Source of the DNA: Quillaja saponaria
Lineage: Eukaryota; Streptophyta; Magnoliopsida; Fabales; Quillajaceae
Direction of reading: 5' to 3'
Assembly (NCBI GenBank): GCA_029379385.1
Contig: CM055612.1
Coordinates: 19,220,001-19,284,000 of the forward strand
DNA length: 64,000 nucleotides
The notes under the pieces were generated by a model, which had not been told where the DNA came from, did no database searches, and was given only the letters and a program-made list of their open reading frames with translations. Positions 48,341 through 60,557 of this stretch are shown here, piece after piece (positions within the stretch are counted from its first letter, which is position 1; each line of letters opens with the position of its first letter). The translations under genes and the position numbers were made by a program.

Positions 48341-51300
48341 CTATCTATGTACATGTGTGTGTTGCACATCGTAAGGATGCTGTGGCATTGCTCCAGATGC
48401 ATACTGAGCATCCACAGAACCCTGAACCTGAAAATTTGAGAAATTTGAGCACAAATTTGTTATCTACTGGGAGGAAAGCGGTAGTCATGTACTAGGAAAA
48501 TTTATTCACAATGAATTGTCATACTATGGTAGTCAGGATTCTATATGTCATGGATACATGTTTTAACTTAAAGTATGCCTATTACTAATTCCATAAATGG
48601 CAGTTTCATTATAAAAGTAAGCTATTCTGTGACATAGAACTTGCGAGTAAAGTCACTGCCTGTGTGGATTAGAACAAGTCCCACACGCCTTACCAGATGA
48701 CCCTGAGAAATTATAATCAAGAAACAAAACTGTACTACTCCTACAAAATCTTAGTAGTATGATCTTTTAAGTTGTTTCTCGAAGTTACATATTGGTAAGG
48801 TTGTCAAAATCGAGATCATACATAAGATCGTGAAGGGATCCTAGGATTGGTATCGTAAGATTGAAAAATTTTAGCAACTGAATATAATATGTTTAAAATT
48901 ATATGTACACCTTTAAAAAGTTATGAATTTTCAAGAAACATACTAAAAAGAGCAAAATTAAAGAAATTCAATCTAACAATGAACCATTCTCATAGTTAAC
49001 ATGTTCAAACATAATACTTCAAGATGATTTCATACAATATATTCATGGTCCAAAGTTTAAACATCACTTAAAATTGAAACAATCATCAACAAAAAATAGT
49101 TCAAGATCTAAAATTGAGATGTAATGCTAATGAGTCTAATATTCTATAATAAAATTAATTGCAACGTCGTTGGTATCGCTATCTTCAACGTGACTAGACC
49201 ATAGTTTAGTAGCATGCAGATTGATACGGTACATGGAACGGGGATCGTAGAACGTTACTTTATCCCAGAACGAGGTACAATAAGGGTAGGCTTGTTAGGA
49301 TTGCTTAGTTGGAACAAAGTATGTTGGTTTGGAACACTGGAATGCTTTTTAGGATCACATACGTAATAATTTCATGTATATTGAATTAGTTTTAGATAAT
49401 TAAATATATAAGCATAATAGAAAATGAAAACTTGGGTTTCTATTCTCCATCCTTAAAAAAATGAGAGACAACAACATGGCTACATAAGAAAAAGATTTCC
49501 AATTTATAAAAGAATTTGGTTGTGGATTGTCTAGGTAAATATTTTTCTTGTTGATTATGATTTTGTTTGTTCCATCATTGATTTTAATGATCGAAATGCT
49601 AGAAGTAGCGTTCCAGGTCAAAAGAGATCCTCGTTTGGGATCAAAAGATGTAGTTTGTAAGTCAATACATAAGTATGTATCTCTGGTAACTATGGACTAG
49701 ACTCATCACCATCATCATCAATGTTCGTGACCTCATTTGTTGATATGTGAATGAAGAGGGCGATGAACTGAAGGAAGAAAGATGAGAAATAAAAGGAAGC
49801 CAAAGATATCGGCAGGTAGTAGAAAAGTAAACATAGGGGAAATCTAAAGATTGAAGCCAACTGATGCTTAATAGATGTTTTTTTTTTAGGTGTAGGCTGG
49901 GTGGAAATGTTTTCCAAAGCTGGGACTCTAAAATCCAAACTAAAAATTATGGCCCATTATAAAAAAAAGGTGTGCAAATAAGCCAATTACATAAAATCAT
50001 GTAGGATCCAACAATTTTATCAGATCCTACAATCTTACTGTTGTGCTCCTATGATCCTACCCAAAAACGATTTTGTCAGATGAGTTGACTAGCCCGACAT
50101 GTGTAGAATCGTGAAATTGTACTTGTGATTATGACAACCATGCATAATGGATACAAATACATTCCTTGTTCAAGTTCCCTTTATTTAATTTGATCAGGTT
50201 TTTATCCTAGGACTAACCACTAACATTGACACAACCACAAGACAACTCACTGTCAAGAAGCACACAAAGGTATTACATAGTTAACATGGTTACCTGATGC
50301 ATGCTATAAGAATCAGAGTATGCAATTCCTCCATACCCCATCTCAGGATTGCTATAGCCTGCAGCATATCCAAGACCTAAATACATACAACTCCAAAGCC
50401 TGATGAATCAGAATTTACAAAACTCTACGTATATGTATTCTACAAGCATATGATAGTTTAGGAAGAATGAATGAGAATGCCAATTACTTGGGTTTGCTGC
50501 TGCAGCTACAGCAGCAGCAGCTCTTGCCCTCTTCTCTGCATTAACTAGCTCACCATGCAACTTTTCAATTTCACGGCTCATAATAATCATATTCTTATCC
50601 ATTGCCTGACCATGCTCAAGGTTACTAGCACATGTCTTCTTCTCGTACTCAATAGCAGCCCTATAATGCAAAAGATAGATGGAAAAATTGTGAAACAATA
50701 ACTTTTAACAGAAAATCATCAAATCCTGTGTTAACTGCGGTTACAAACCAATATCAAGTAATTCCTACACAACAGAAGCTAAGAAGCACAGACATGCAAA
50801 TTTGAAAAGTCAAAACATACCCTACAATTCACCATCAAAGTATGCCCAATTGTATCGAAGTTGTTAAACATGACATGATATGGTGAGAAGCCACTATGTA
50901 GAAGTATCCACGAGATAAAGAAGAGTAAATAATTTCCTTTGCATCATTCATGATGTTAATTATTTGTTACTTCATTTAAATTAAGCTACTGTCCTTGACA
51001 GCCCAGCCCAGCCCAGCCCACCGATGAAATACGTGTACAATGTGAAGCCCCACTGTCCCACTCGCAACAGGTATAGGCATGGGGCATTGTGCTACCATGA
51101 TTATAAGTAAATAAAGTTGCACCTTGGCTAACAACTTAATCTTTTAGTGCATTGGTAAGAGCTTGATCCTAACAGTTGGTATTAAAGTGAGGTTGTGGGT
51201 TTGAGTCCCCCTAATGTCGTCACTAGGGGAGATGGTTGGCTTTATGGTCAATGATCACCTTATCAACTCTGTCACATATGGGTGTGATAGTGATTCTTGA

Positions 51301-52794
51301 CAGCCCAGTGAGTTAGCGGGCCACAGGCACACTTCCCCTTGGCCCACTCACAACAGTTATGCATGCGGGGCTCTGCACTACCACGAGTATAAGGAAACAA
51401 AGTTGCATCTTGCTAACAGCTTAAGCCTTTAGCACAATGGTAATTGGTAAGCACTTGATCCTAACATGCATTATACTCCTCCTACTACTTTAAAGTCTTA
51501 TTAAAAATTTAATATATTTTCAGCAAAAACACGAGTGATAAAACTAGAAATATTAATAAGTTTTTTTTGTTTTTTTTTTGTCTTAAACTCCTGAATTTGT
51601 CCTGCTCATGACATTTTTATTTGCAAGTTTCAATATGCTCAAATTTTCTTCGATCTTTCTGAAGCTGGTACTTCAATATCTTCAAAACCAATAAATCTAA
51701 TTTATTCTTGCCATCACTAGAATCTAGTTTCTTCACGATTTTCCTAACTACAGAACCCAAACCATCTTCCTCAACACCAATTCCTTCTCCACAGAGTAAT
51801 GCTACAAAAATCCCACAGCATTCACTCAAATCTTACTGCTCATAATTCTTTACCTCAGCGTCTGGCAACTCCAATGACCACAGAAGCACGTTATTCATGT
51901 ATACACAAACAAAACTCTCTTTTTTTTTTTTTTTTTATCATTACAAAGATGATTAACTATATCAACCAAGTGATGCATGTAGAACTAATATAGTATTCTA
52001 CAATACGACCATGAACGGTTACTATAGATATCAAACAAGAGACCCGACGCATTACCATTTTCACTTTTTCCAGTTTCCAACGATTAAATCACATTTATTT
52101 GGGGATTCAAATTCAAGGGCACCTGAGTTCAAATGAAGTGGAAAAAGGGATTTCTCTACCAAAAAAATTGTGAACAACTTCTGGAAAACTAAAATCAACC
52201 ATTGATAGGAATGTACCTTCCTCGTTGAATCTCCTGGCGCATTATTTCAATCTCAGCCTTAATAGCCGGAACTAGCTGTGTCTCCAAGCGGACCCTTGAA
52301 AGTTCGTTTTCAGTGGCCTGCAACTGGGCCATAAGCTCCTCCCTCACCGCACTGAGTTTCTGTACATCCGCCCGCACTTGAACAAGGTCCGCTGCCATAA
52401 GGTCGAGCACACGGACTTCAGCGTCCATCCTCAGAGACTTCTCGTACACTTCCCGCACCTCAGCATCTCTCTCAGCCTTGATATCGGCTGCAGCCGCAGA
52501 CAAGTGGCGAAGCTCTTTCTCAGCCGCGGCAAGTTCTTGCTTGAGTGCCACGTGGGTGGCCGCGAGGCGTTGATTGTCTAAAAGGAGGGATTGGATTTCG
52601 CGGTGCTGAGCGGCAACGCGATCTTCGAGGACAGATACTGGTATGACTCGTCCGGCGGCGGAGGAGGAAGAGTGGGTAACACGGTGAGCGTGGCGAGGAT
52701 CGTCGATCAAGGTTCTTGAGCGACTGACAGGGACTCCTCGAACCAGAGGGACTTCGCGGACGGGAGGGTTATGCTTTCGTCCGGCCATGGCCAT
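48341..52794 (-). CDS. FLX-like: FLX-family coiled-coil protein (FLC EXPRESSOR-like), 4 exons
   Basis: Exons (minus): 52794-52217, 50660-50488, 50376-50294 and 48427-48341, all GT-AG, 921 nt, 306 residues. I chose the ATG that gives MAMAGRKHNPP, because the family starts with a short M-(A/S)-GR segment; a second in-frame ATG follows two codons later. After a basic, proline-containing N-terminus, residues of about 45-245 form a long Ala/Glu/Leu-rich coiled coil (AAEKELRHL, KAEIEIMRQEIQRGR, EYEKKTCASNLEHGQAM). The tail is rich in Tyr, Gly and Ser (GYSNPEMGYGG). In Arabidopsis, FLX acts with FRIGIDA in activating FLC; other members have less defined roles. Whether this gene has that function cannot be read from sequence. 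Confidence 0.9.
48428..50293 (-). other. Intron 3 of the FLX-like gene
   Basis: This 1.87-kb GT-AG intron is mostly occupied by a hAT-type insertion at 48796-50142. Without it the intron would be about 510 bp. Confidence 0.8.
48796..50142. mobile_element. Non-autonomous hAT-type element (1347 bp) in FLX intron 3
   Basis: The left end reads TAAGGTTGTCAAAATC, and the right end, on the other strand, CATGGTTGTCATAATC. Flanks are CATATTGG (48788-48795) and CATAATGG (50143-50150), matching at 7 of 8. Subterminal ATCGTAAGATTG- and GATCCTA-type motifs recur in both halves, as expected of hAT subterminal repeats. No transposase motif was found in any frame. Confidence 0.8.
50661..52216 (-). other. 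Intron 1 of the FLX-like gene
   Basis: This is a 1.56-kb GT-AG intron. It contains a pair of diverged repeats with tRNA-like promoter boxes at 50990-51475 and a T run near 51921-51936. Confidence 0.8.
50990..51475 (+). repeat. Paired SINE-like direct repeats with tRNA-type boxes
   Basis: Two related units start TTGACAGCCCAG (50995 and 51298). Both run through CACAACAG-like, GCTACCA-/CACTACCA-, and AACAAAGTTGCA-type blocks to CTTGATCCTAACA. The first unit contains an A-box-like TAGTGCATTGGTAAGAG and, about 50 bp on, GGTTTGAGTCCCC, which resembles a Pol III B box. No poly(A) tail or target duplication was found, so a SINE origin is a suggestion only. Confidence 0.5.
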
Positions 52795-54479
52795 GATCAC
52801 TGACCCTCCAACTCGAGTCAAGGGAGACGCTCTCGGGATATTGTTAGCTTGCTCTTTTAAAGGGTACCCCTACAACTTGGAGTTTGTTTGTTTGTTGTTA
52901 TTTATTTTTATGAAATAACACGTCCTTAATATATAAACCAAACATTTCTTAGTTCAAATTCTATGTCTAGGAATACAAAATCAACTTCAATACTTTGACC
53001 AGTAATCAGGTGATCGCCCAACTCTAACAAAATGTCTAAACGACTTTGTTAATATTTTTTAAAATTATATCGTGACAAACAAATATCGACATATGTATTG
53101 TATTCTATATAAATATCATCATCCACATTCACATGATATATTAGATTCAAAATATCTAATCCATAAAAAAACATAACTCTCATTAAAAGAGAAATATAAA
53201 CTCCATATCGAGAGAAGTTACACACTAAATTAGATTTATCATAAAAATAAACAGAATTTTATATTCAATTTGATTCACATTTCTAGCCCAAAATAATGAA
53301 TAGGGCAAAATCCATTTCCATATTTTGGGGGCTAAAAATCTAACGCGAAAATGGCTATAGTAATTAATTGAAATAATATTCTAATGCACACTAATAAAGG
53401 TTTTTTTTTGCACACTCGTAAAGTTACTAAGAGCAACACTCACCATACCAATAAACTCCAATGAGTTATGGTTACAACCTAGCCAAATCGGCTTTAGTGT
53501 TATTGACGGTGACGGCTCATTAGATGACATCGTTGAGCGTAGCTTGTTGACGTGGTTGGATACAATGTCGAGGGTGCAGGCAATTGTGTTCTCGGTTCGG
53601 TTTGGTTCGATTTGGATAAGAATTTTCAACCGATCTAACAATGTTGGTCATATTCAATTTTATTTGATTACTTGTCATATTTATAACCGAGTCAAACAAA
53701 CTGCATTTGGTTGGTTCGGATTCAATTTTGGATCATTTAGCTCTATTTTGCTGACCATAGTATCGGGCCTAAAGATTTTTAATAAAAAAAATATGATAAA
53801 ACGTATTTCGGCTTATGTATTAAGCCCAATGACGTATTTCTTTTTATTGAAAAGGATAAAACTAATTATTGGGCCACAAAAGCCCAAAAGCCCAAAAGCA
53901 AGGTTTATATTTCTTACTTCAAAGAAAACCTGCAATAACATTACTGCAACACTGCATTTTATTTTTCTGTATACAAGAACATAATTTATATTTGAACATA
54001 AAAAATAAAAAAATTAGGCTGAAATGAAGCATGACCTAATGAACTTTTCAGTAACACAAAAAACACCTCACCTACTTTAATATCTATATTTTGTAAATTT
54101 AAACCTAAAATCAAACTATAATCAGATTTTATTATATATGCAACATATTTGTGTTTCAACTCAAGATTGCAAATTGCAACAATAACATCAGTATAAGTAA
54201 ACATTAACGAGAGTACTATGAGAAACTCTTACTGCCAGTCAGTCACTAGTCATAAATCATTGGAGAACTATGTTTTTTAGTGGAAGTTAAAGACTCTATA
54301 AGGGGAAAAAAAAAAAAAAAAACTCTTCATTGTATAATGAAATTGTAGAATTGAAAATATAAATTTATGCCAATATCCATTGAATATATAAATTCATATA
54401 AGAATTCTTTATTTTTAATGTGAGTGGTAAGCCCTAATCGATTTTGCAACTGACATATAAGGTCTTTGACAGTCTCTCA
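52795..54479. other. Upstream flank of the FLX-like gene; AT-rich DNA
   Basis: The first part is the probable 5' UTR and promoter (minus strand). GGTTCGG / CGATTTGG-type patches at 53590-53720 resemble degraded hAT subterminal DNA. Open frames near 53381-53984 lack recognisable domains. Confidence 0.45.
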
Positions 54480-55270
54480 ATGCAAGGAATTTTGAAAATA
54501 AAAAAGAACATGACCTAGTGCTAACACAGATTCAGAAGTTGCAGTAAAAATAAAAATTGCTAACATATCACGAGAAATCATCAATAGAATCTTAAATTTT
54601 CTAGCTTTAGCCTTTCACTAAAAAAAAAAAAAATACATGTCAAAATCAGTCTCATCTCTAACAGTTTTCTCCTCCAAATACATATGTAACTCTGATTGAA
54701 TTTGGTCTCTAAATCAATCTTATACCTCTTATTGGCTTGGGTCATCCATATATCCACTACACTTGAGGAAGACATCTACATTATTTGAGTCATTAGCATA
54801 TGAACTACCAAATTCACCACTCACATCATTTTTAGGATATTCATTCTTTGAAACCCTAACTCTATAAGCTTTCTACAATCTTTTAGTGTTGCTTAACTTT
54901 AAAACCTTGTCTATTGAACTATCAAATGGACAATCAGTATTAAAAATATCTTATATATCCAAGCTTAAAGCAAGAATCAAGAACACGGCAATGAACATCA
55001 GAGAGTTAATTTTCTCAAGATCTTCCCAATACTTGCCAAATTTCAGCTTCATACTGTTAGTTATCCCTCTTAACATATTATCATTGCTTGTACACCAACG
55101 GCTCAATTCAGTTTCCACAACTTCCAATTCTATTGTAACATACATTTGACCTTACATGTAAGGTGTAGAAAAATTCAAAGTAATGTCCAGAAATTTTTTG
55201 GGAATTTACAAATACCATTGCATTATTCTAATCTTTAGAACTTCGGAAACCCAACCACTGTTCAAGAAAT
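54480..55270 (-). pseudogene. Second hAT transposase relic
   Basis: Minus-strand fragments follow the C-terminal half of a hAT transposase. ELSRWCTSNDNMLRGI and MKLKFGKYWEDLEKIN (DUF4413-like) lie near 55100-55010, and an MYLEEKTV segment near 54680. The dimerisation-domain start (ISRDMLAIFIFTATSES) lies near 54575-54525. The order and spacing match the larger hAT copy at 32590-33264. There are many stops. No terminal repeats were found. Confidence 0.75.
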
Positions 55271-57935
55271 TAATTTTCAGGTCAGCTGAAACTATCACTC
55301 TTCTCTGGCCTTCAACCCTTGGGAGATCGCCATATTGTACTCAAACATCAGTTCTAAATTTGAAAAAAACACACATCTCAAAAATCGAATCTTCCATATC
55401 ACAAAGTGCATTCAATGCTTGTGTTGGAGCTTGCATGTTTATTTTTCTTCAAGATGGTAAGAGATGTCTGTTTTTCCTCTACTTTATTAATGGTCAATTA
55501 AAATTACCAGTTTCTCATTGTTTAGTGCATAGGGTTTTTTTTTCTTCTTATTCCTAGGGCATTAGGTGTTTGAAAGTTGAAAGTTGAAACCGGAACTTAA
55601 ACTACTCGTTATTATGAGGTAATGCACACAAAAAGAATTGAACAAAGTGGTCCCAGTATTTTATTTTTTATTCAATCTGACAGTTTAAGACAAATCAAAC
55701 AAACACTTTGTTAATTTATAAGACAGGTATGTATATATAGAAATAGAACGATTTTATAAAGAAATATTATACAATGAGAACCAGGGAAATAGAGCTTTCT
55801 TCCTCGGAACAAAAGATTAGAATCTTGGAATCATGTGGAGAGCATTGAATGCTAAAGTGGGAATAGGTGTTAGGGTTTCACTTTCGCAAAATTGGTGTAA
55901 TTTTAATTTTGATCACTGTCGAAGTGGGTTTCTTTTTAATAATCCTAATTAATCTACTGATCAGCCTTGTGTTGGATCTCATTAATTGATAGCTTTCATA
56001 TTTAAATGGTCATGCATGATATATAATTTTGTATTTTACTTGTAATACCCAAAAAAATAGTGTCCCTATATTGATCGTGAAATGTGTGAGTAATTGTATT
56101 GTTTATAATCCACAAGAACCAACTGTTTGGGTTAGCATTTTGACTCAGTAGTATGGATTTTTAGGTACTTAAAGCATTACTAATTTTACATTCATGCAAG
56201 CACATGGAGATCAGCTTGGGTATTAATTATATTTATGCAATTGTTATTTGAACATTTATTGTGTTCAAGATTTTGATATTTACAAACACAAGGGAATATT
56301 TGAGGTTGTGACTTTATGGTAACACAAAAATAAGATTTATAATTAGCTAGTAATATTCTTTTTAATTTTTTCTGATATATATATATATAGATGTTATGCA
56401 TATATATTACTCAAATATTAATAATTAAATTAAGCTTTTATGACAACCATTAAGAAAGAATCTCTGCAGACAATAGCTAATTTTTTTTTTCCACTAAGCT
56501 AGGCATGTGCTTCCAGCTGATAATTATTTTTGTATACTTGCACTGAATGATCATGTGTTTCTTGCAGTTAAAAGTACTTTTAATTTTTGTTGTGAAAATG
56601 AAAGTTAGGATCTATGAAGCATATAATGACATTTCTTAGAGGCCTAGACCATTTACAATATTATATATGGGTCTGGGCTATGCACTTGAATGATTTGTTA
56701 TCGTCTTTTTGGGATATATGTAGGGTATTGTTACGTAGACTACAAATATTGTTAGGTACACTACAAATACACTAGAAAACAAGAATAAAATCACTATATT
56801 TTTTAATTTTATAGTCCACCTAACAACATTAAGTAGTGCACATTGCACCACCCTATATATATATATATATATATATATAAATTTGAAATTAGGTTCCTAA
56901 CTTAAAGTGCATGAACTATGATTTACAGATCTCTATTAACAATTGTTTATAGTTGAAAGTAATTTGAAAATCTACAAATATCATGTATGGCATGGTATGG
57001 TAATCAATTAAAATATAGAATTATCTAGATTAATTGATCACACTCAAGTCGCTCAGCCACTACTATGAGTGCATGTGAGTTTAATATCATCCAAAATTCA
57101 TGTTCGAAACTATATTGCACCACTCTATTTTTACAAAAATAAAATTTTATTTTTGTCCTAATATTACTATACTATTTAAGAATTATCATTTTTCAACAGT
57201 TATCTGTCGTACTTTTTTCTTCTTTTTAATGACATATCAATACCTGCAATATTGAAGTTTGGTTTTGGTGCAATAGATATTTTCAATTCCCCACCATAAT
57301 TGAATAATATGCTTCATAAAAATTGATGCTTTGACGTTGATTATAGTAAGATTGTAGAAAATCAGTGCAGGCATTTATCTCAAACACATTTACAGAGAGA
57401 AACGTCTTTGGTTCCATGTGAATGTCCACCAACAAACATTCACGTTGAACCCATCTCTCCGGGAGTCTTTGTCGGGGTTAGGTTTTCTCAGAGTTCTTAC
57501 GGCAGTACAACCCTTGTTTGCTCTTTCTAAAATTTACAGCTGTAGTATCGTAGTACCTCAAAATTTTAATAAAAATTTGTCTAACAATTACCTTTAAAAT
57601 ACATAATAAGATAATAGGATTTATCTAACGGGTGCCTAAAGAGCACTTGTTAAGCTTTATAGATATAAAAGTTTATAACATTTATTACTGTTAGTTGATC
57701 ATGATTTCAGTGTTATTTATTGCATAAAATACTACTTGTAGAAAGTTTTAATTTCCAATAACTATATTTATTGTAGTTTAACAAATGCCATTTGAACATC
57801 CTGTTAGAAAAACCCTAAGATAATATATATAAAAGTTCGTAATAGTTATTATAATTAACTTATGATTGTAGTGCTATTTAATTCGTAAGTTATTATTTTA
57901 AGATTTTTCTAGCGAGGTACATATCCTAAAAGCAC
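55271..57935. other. AT-rich intergenic DNA
   Basis: No gene is supported. It includes TA repeats near 56375-56388 and 56854-56880. Near 57620-57900 are two related stretches around GGGTGCCTAAAGAGCA and AAAGCACCCATTAG, which look like MITE ends. Confidence 0.45.
56854..56880. repeat. TA microsatellite
   Basis: A run of about 13 TA units between unrelated AT-rich flanks. Confidence 0.85.
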
Positions 57936-58628
57936 CCATTAGTGAGAATTAATTGCTCATTGTTTTTTTTGGGTACATTGTTTATCATACCTATGTCAAT
58001 GTCTACACAACTTTTAATAACATTTTATTTAAACAAATTTACTCCTTTAGTAATTTTACTGTTCTTTCCTTCTAAAATTTTAACCACAAAAAAGAAACAA
58101 AAAATGACCCCTTCACTTTCTTACGAAGCAGTTGTTGTTGTTCCTCAAAAATATTTATGCCATCTGTTTAGAAATAACAATAGTAAGTTTAAAAAAAAAA
58201 AAAAAACACATTAATTCAAAAGTTCAAGTCTTCACTGGAGAATAAGTACTACTAGAAGCTACTAATGTATTAAAATGCAATTCCCATGGAAAAAGGCTCA
58301 GGACTTTCAAAGGCCAAAATAAGAAAACCAGAAAATTTTAATTTGCCATGTACGTCTTCCGTTAAGCATCTTATTCACAGGTACTGTTTAATTCAACTAT
58401 AAATTTCTCCGACTGAAATATTGCCCATTTGTACAAGAAAATGAAGGGTCATTTATTATTATTTTTTCTTTTTTGTAGTTGAAATTTTGGAGGGAGAGGA
58501 GAGTAGAATTGTTGGAAGGGTAAATTTGTTTAAATAAAATGTTATTGTAAGTTGTGTAGACATGTACATGAATGTGCATAAAAGTATAAAAAAAATAAAA
58601 ATAATGAACAATTAATGCTCACTAATGA
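57936..58628. mobile_element. Foldback/MITE element with about 200-bp inverted arms
   Basis: The left arm (57936 to about 58130) is the inverse of the right arm (about 58430 to 58628). Shared landmarks are CATTAGTGAG-ATTAATTG, ATGTCTACACAACTT, AACATTTTATTTAAACAAATTTAC, AAAATTT-AAC-ACAAAA and AATGACCC(T)TTCA. The arms are roughly 85% identical by eye and the loop is about 300 bp. It has no coding capacity. The element lies 1.3 kb upstream of the LBD gene. The flanking target duplication was not identified. Confidence 0.8.
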
Positions 58629-59811
58629 GTGTGTTAGAAAAACTTTTATTTTTAAAATATTTTAATTTTTTAAGGACAATAGTCATTGCACATTAACAAT
58701 ATTGTAAAGATACATGTTAAAAAAACCTTGTTATCACTAGCCATCCGCCCAAAACTTTTTTTTAATTAGTATTTGAGTACTTCTACGAGTATACAATATT
58801 TAACATTACATATGTAGAAGAGTCAAATCAAACTGTGGACATGAAAATTATGGGTTTGCAACCTGGCGGGTTAACAAAAAATCACATGACCCGACCAAAT
58901 CGGGGGATTGAAATCTCACCTAAATATAAAAATTGATGGTTGGTTAAGAAAAAATTTCGCCTAATATAAAATTCGGGTGAGTTGGGTGAAAATTTTATAA
59001 CTAATATTTTAATATAAATTATTTAAATTTACTATAACATAAATTTGTAACTATAAAATATAAATAAAGTATTTATATTTACAAAATATAATTAAAAACT
59101 AAAACAATAGTGCATATTTAACGATAAGTTCAAATCTAATATTTGTATAAGAATATTTTATATTTAGACATGATATTTATTATAAAAATAATAAATAATA
59201 TTTAACGATAAGTTCAAATCTAATATTTCTATGAGAATATTTTATATTTAGACATAATATTTATTATAAAAATAATAAATAATAATACCGAGGGTTAACT
59301 CTATTCAAAAAATTTTAACCCGTGATCTAACTTAATTCAAAATAAAAACAAAAAATCACTTCATTGTAAATCTAATTTTAATGAATTATCAAGTTTTAAG
59401 TAAATCCGTGTGGATCGATCCCGGATTAACGGGTTGGTGGGTTTTCTAGACACCTCCTCGATCTATTGGAAAGTGGAAACTGCCTACTAGCTATCACTCG
59501 CCAAGGCGGTGGTCAACCCTCGCCCAATTTTTTTTTTTTTCAAGAACAACTTATCTATATGTGCCATTGCTTACCTTATTTCCTTTTTGATTGTTTTGAC
59601 TGAATTGCCCTTGAATTTATCATGCATTTCTTGAATAACATTGCTTAAAACTGTAAATTTCTGTATGAATTTTATATATACGAATCAGCTCAGTATAAGA
59701 TCTATTTGTCCCTATTGATAAGATATTAATTGTTTAATTATATCGCATATACTTTTGTAGATGAACATGTGCATCCATTCTACATATGTAAAGCAAGCTT
59801 CTCCCTGACTG
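58629..59811. other. Upstream region of the LBD gene
   Basis: AT-rich, with a tandem duplication near 59117-59284 and GGGTTAAC / GGTTGGTGGG-type patches near 58870-58910 and 59420-59450 that may mark the ends of a degraded DNA element. No gene was seen. Confidence 0.45.
59117..59284. repeat. Tandem duplication, period 84 bp
   Basis: Two adjacent copies begin TTTAACGATAAGTTCAAATC (59117 and 59201) and end with TAATAAATAATA. They differ at only a few positions. Confidence 0.9.
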
Positions 59812-59820
59812 CTATAAATA
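59812..59820 (+). promoter_or_regulatory. Probable TATA box of the LBD gene
   Basis: CTATAAATA lies about 115 bp before the start codon, a normal spacing for a plant TATA box plus a short 5' UTR. Confidence 0.6.
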
Positions 59821-59932
59821 CCCATTTTTGTTTCACATTCTCTTCAACAGTATACATAGCTTCTTAGTTTTCCCACATTAACATCTCTTTCTGATCTTCA
59901 TACTTGGTAGTTTTGTGCGTTTTTCATTCTAA

Positions 59933-60557
59933 ATGGGTGGTTCCACACCTTGTGCCTCCTGCAAGTTGTTAAGACGCCGCTGCGCTAAGGATTGCATCTT
60001 TGCTCCTTACTTTCCTTCTGATGACCCACATAAGTTTGCCATTGTCCACAAGATTTTTGGTGCTAGCAATGTCAGCAAAATGCTCCAGGTGATTTATATC
60101 ATATCATGCATCTTTTGTCATATATATATATATATATTACTAATTAAACCATAATTATATATGTTACTAATTAATGTATATATATTTATAGGATATTCCA
60201 GTTCATCAAAGAGTAGATGCAGTGAGCAGTTTAGTGTATGAAGCAAATGCAAGAGTGCGAGACCCGGTGTACGGGTGTGTTGGGGCTATATCTTACCTAC
60301 AGAGGCAAGTCTCTGAGTTGGAAATGCAGCTTGCAGTAGCTCAGGCAGAGATTCTTTGCAGTCAGATGCAGCAAGACCCAACGTTACCAACCCAGCAGAT
60401 GATAGATGATCAAGATGACAAATCGCTTTTATTCTCGGATAATATCTTCATTAACGACATTAATATTCCTCAATATCTTAGTTATGCTGCTGCTTCTTCA
60501 TCTAGCAATGTAATCCAGGACCCTCTTAAGAGAGAAGAGTACTCTCTTTGGACTTAA
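59933..60557 (+). CDS. LBD12-like: LOB-domain (LBD) transcription factor, 2 exons
   Basis: Exons are 59933-60088 and 60192-60557 (CTCCAG|GTGATT ... TTATAG|GATATT), giving 173 residues. The class I LOB domain is complete: CX2CX6CX3C at residues 7-21 (Cys7, Cys10, Cys17, Cys21), the GAS block with FAIVHKIFGASNV, and DPVYGCVG. A leucine-zipper-like helix (YLQRQVSELEMQLAVAQAEIL) follows, whose last heptad position is Ile. LBD proteins are nuclear DNA-binding regulators of organ boundaries and lateral growth. The intron position after MLQ is standard for the family. Likeness to Arabidopsis LBD12/ASL5 is my recollection, supported by the FLX-like neighbour; other class I members such as LBD1, LBD4 or LBD11 are alternatives. 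No defect was seen. Confidence 0.95.

Noticed and set aside
49690..49938. Possible membrane peptide on the minus strand
   Set aside because: It lies inside the hAT-type insertion in the FLX intron and has no recognisable motif.
53544..53984. 146-residue open frame upstream of the FLX-like gene
   Set aside because: No recognisable domain, and the underlying GGTTCGG-type patches look like degraded transposon ends.
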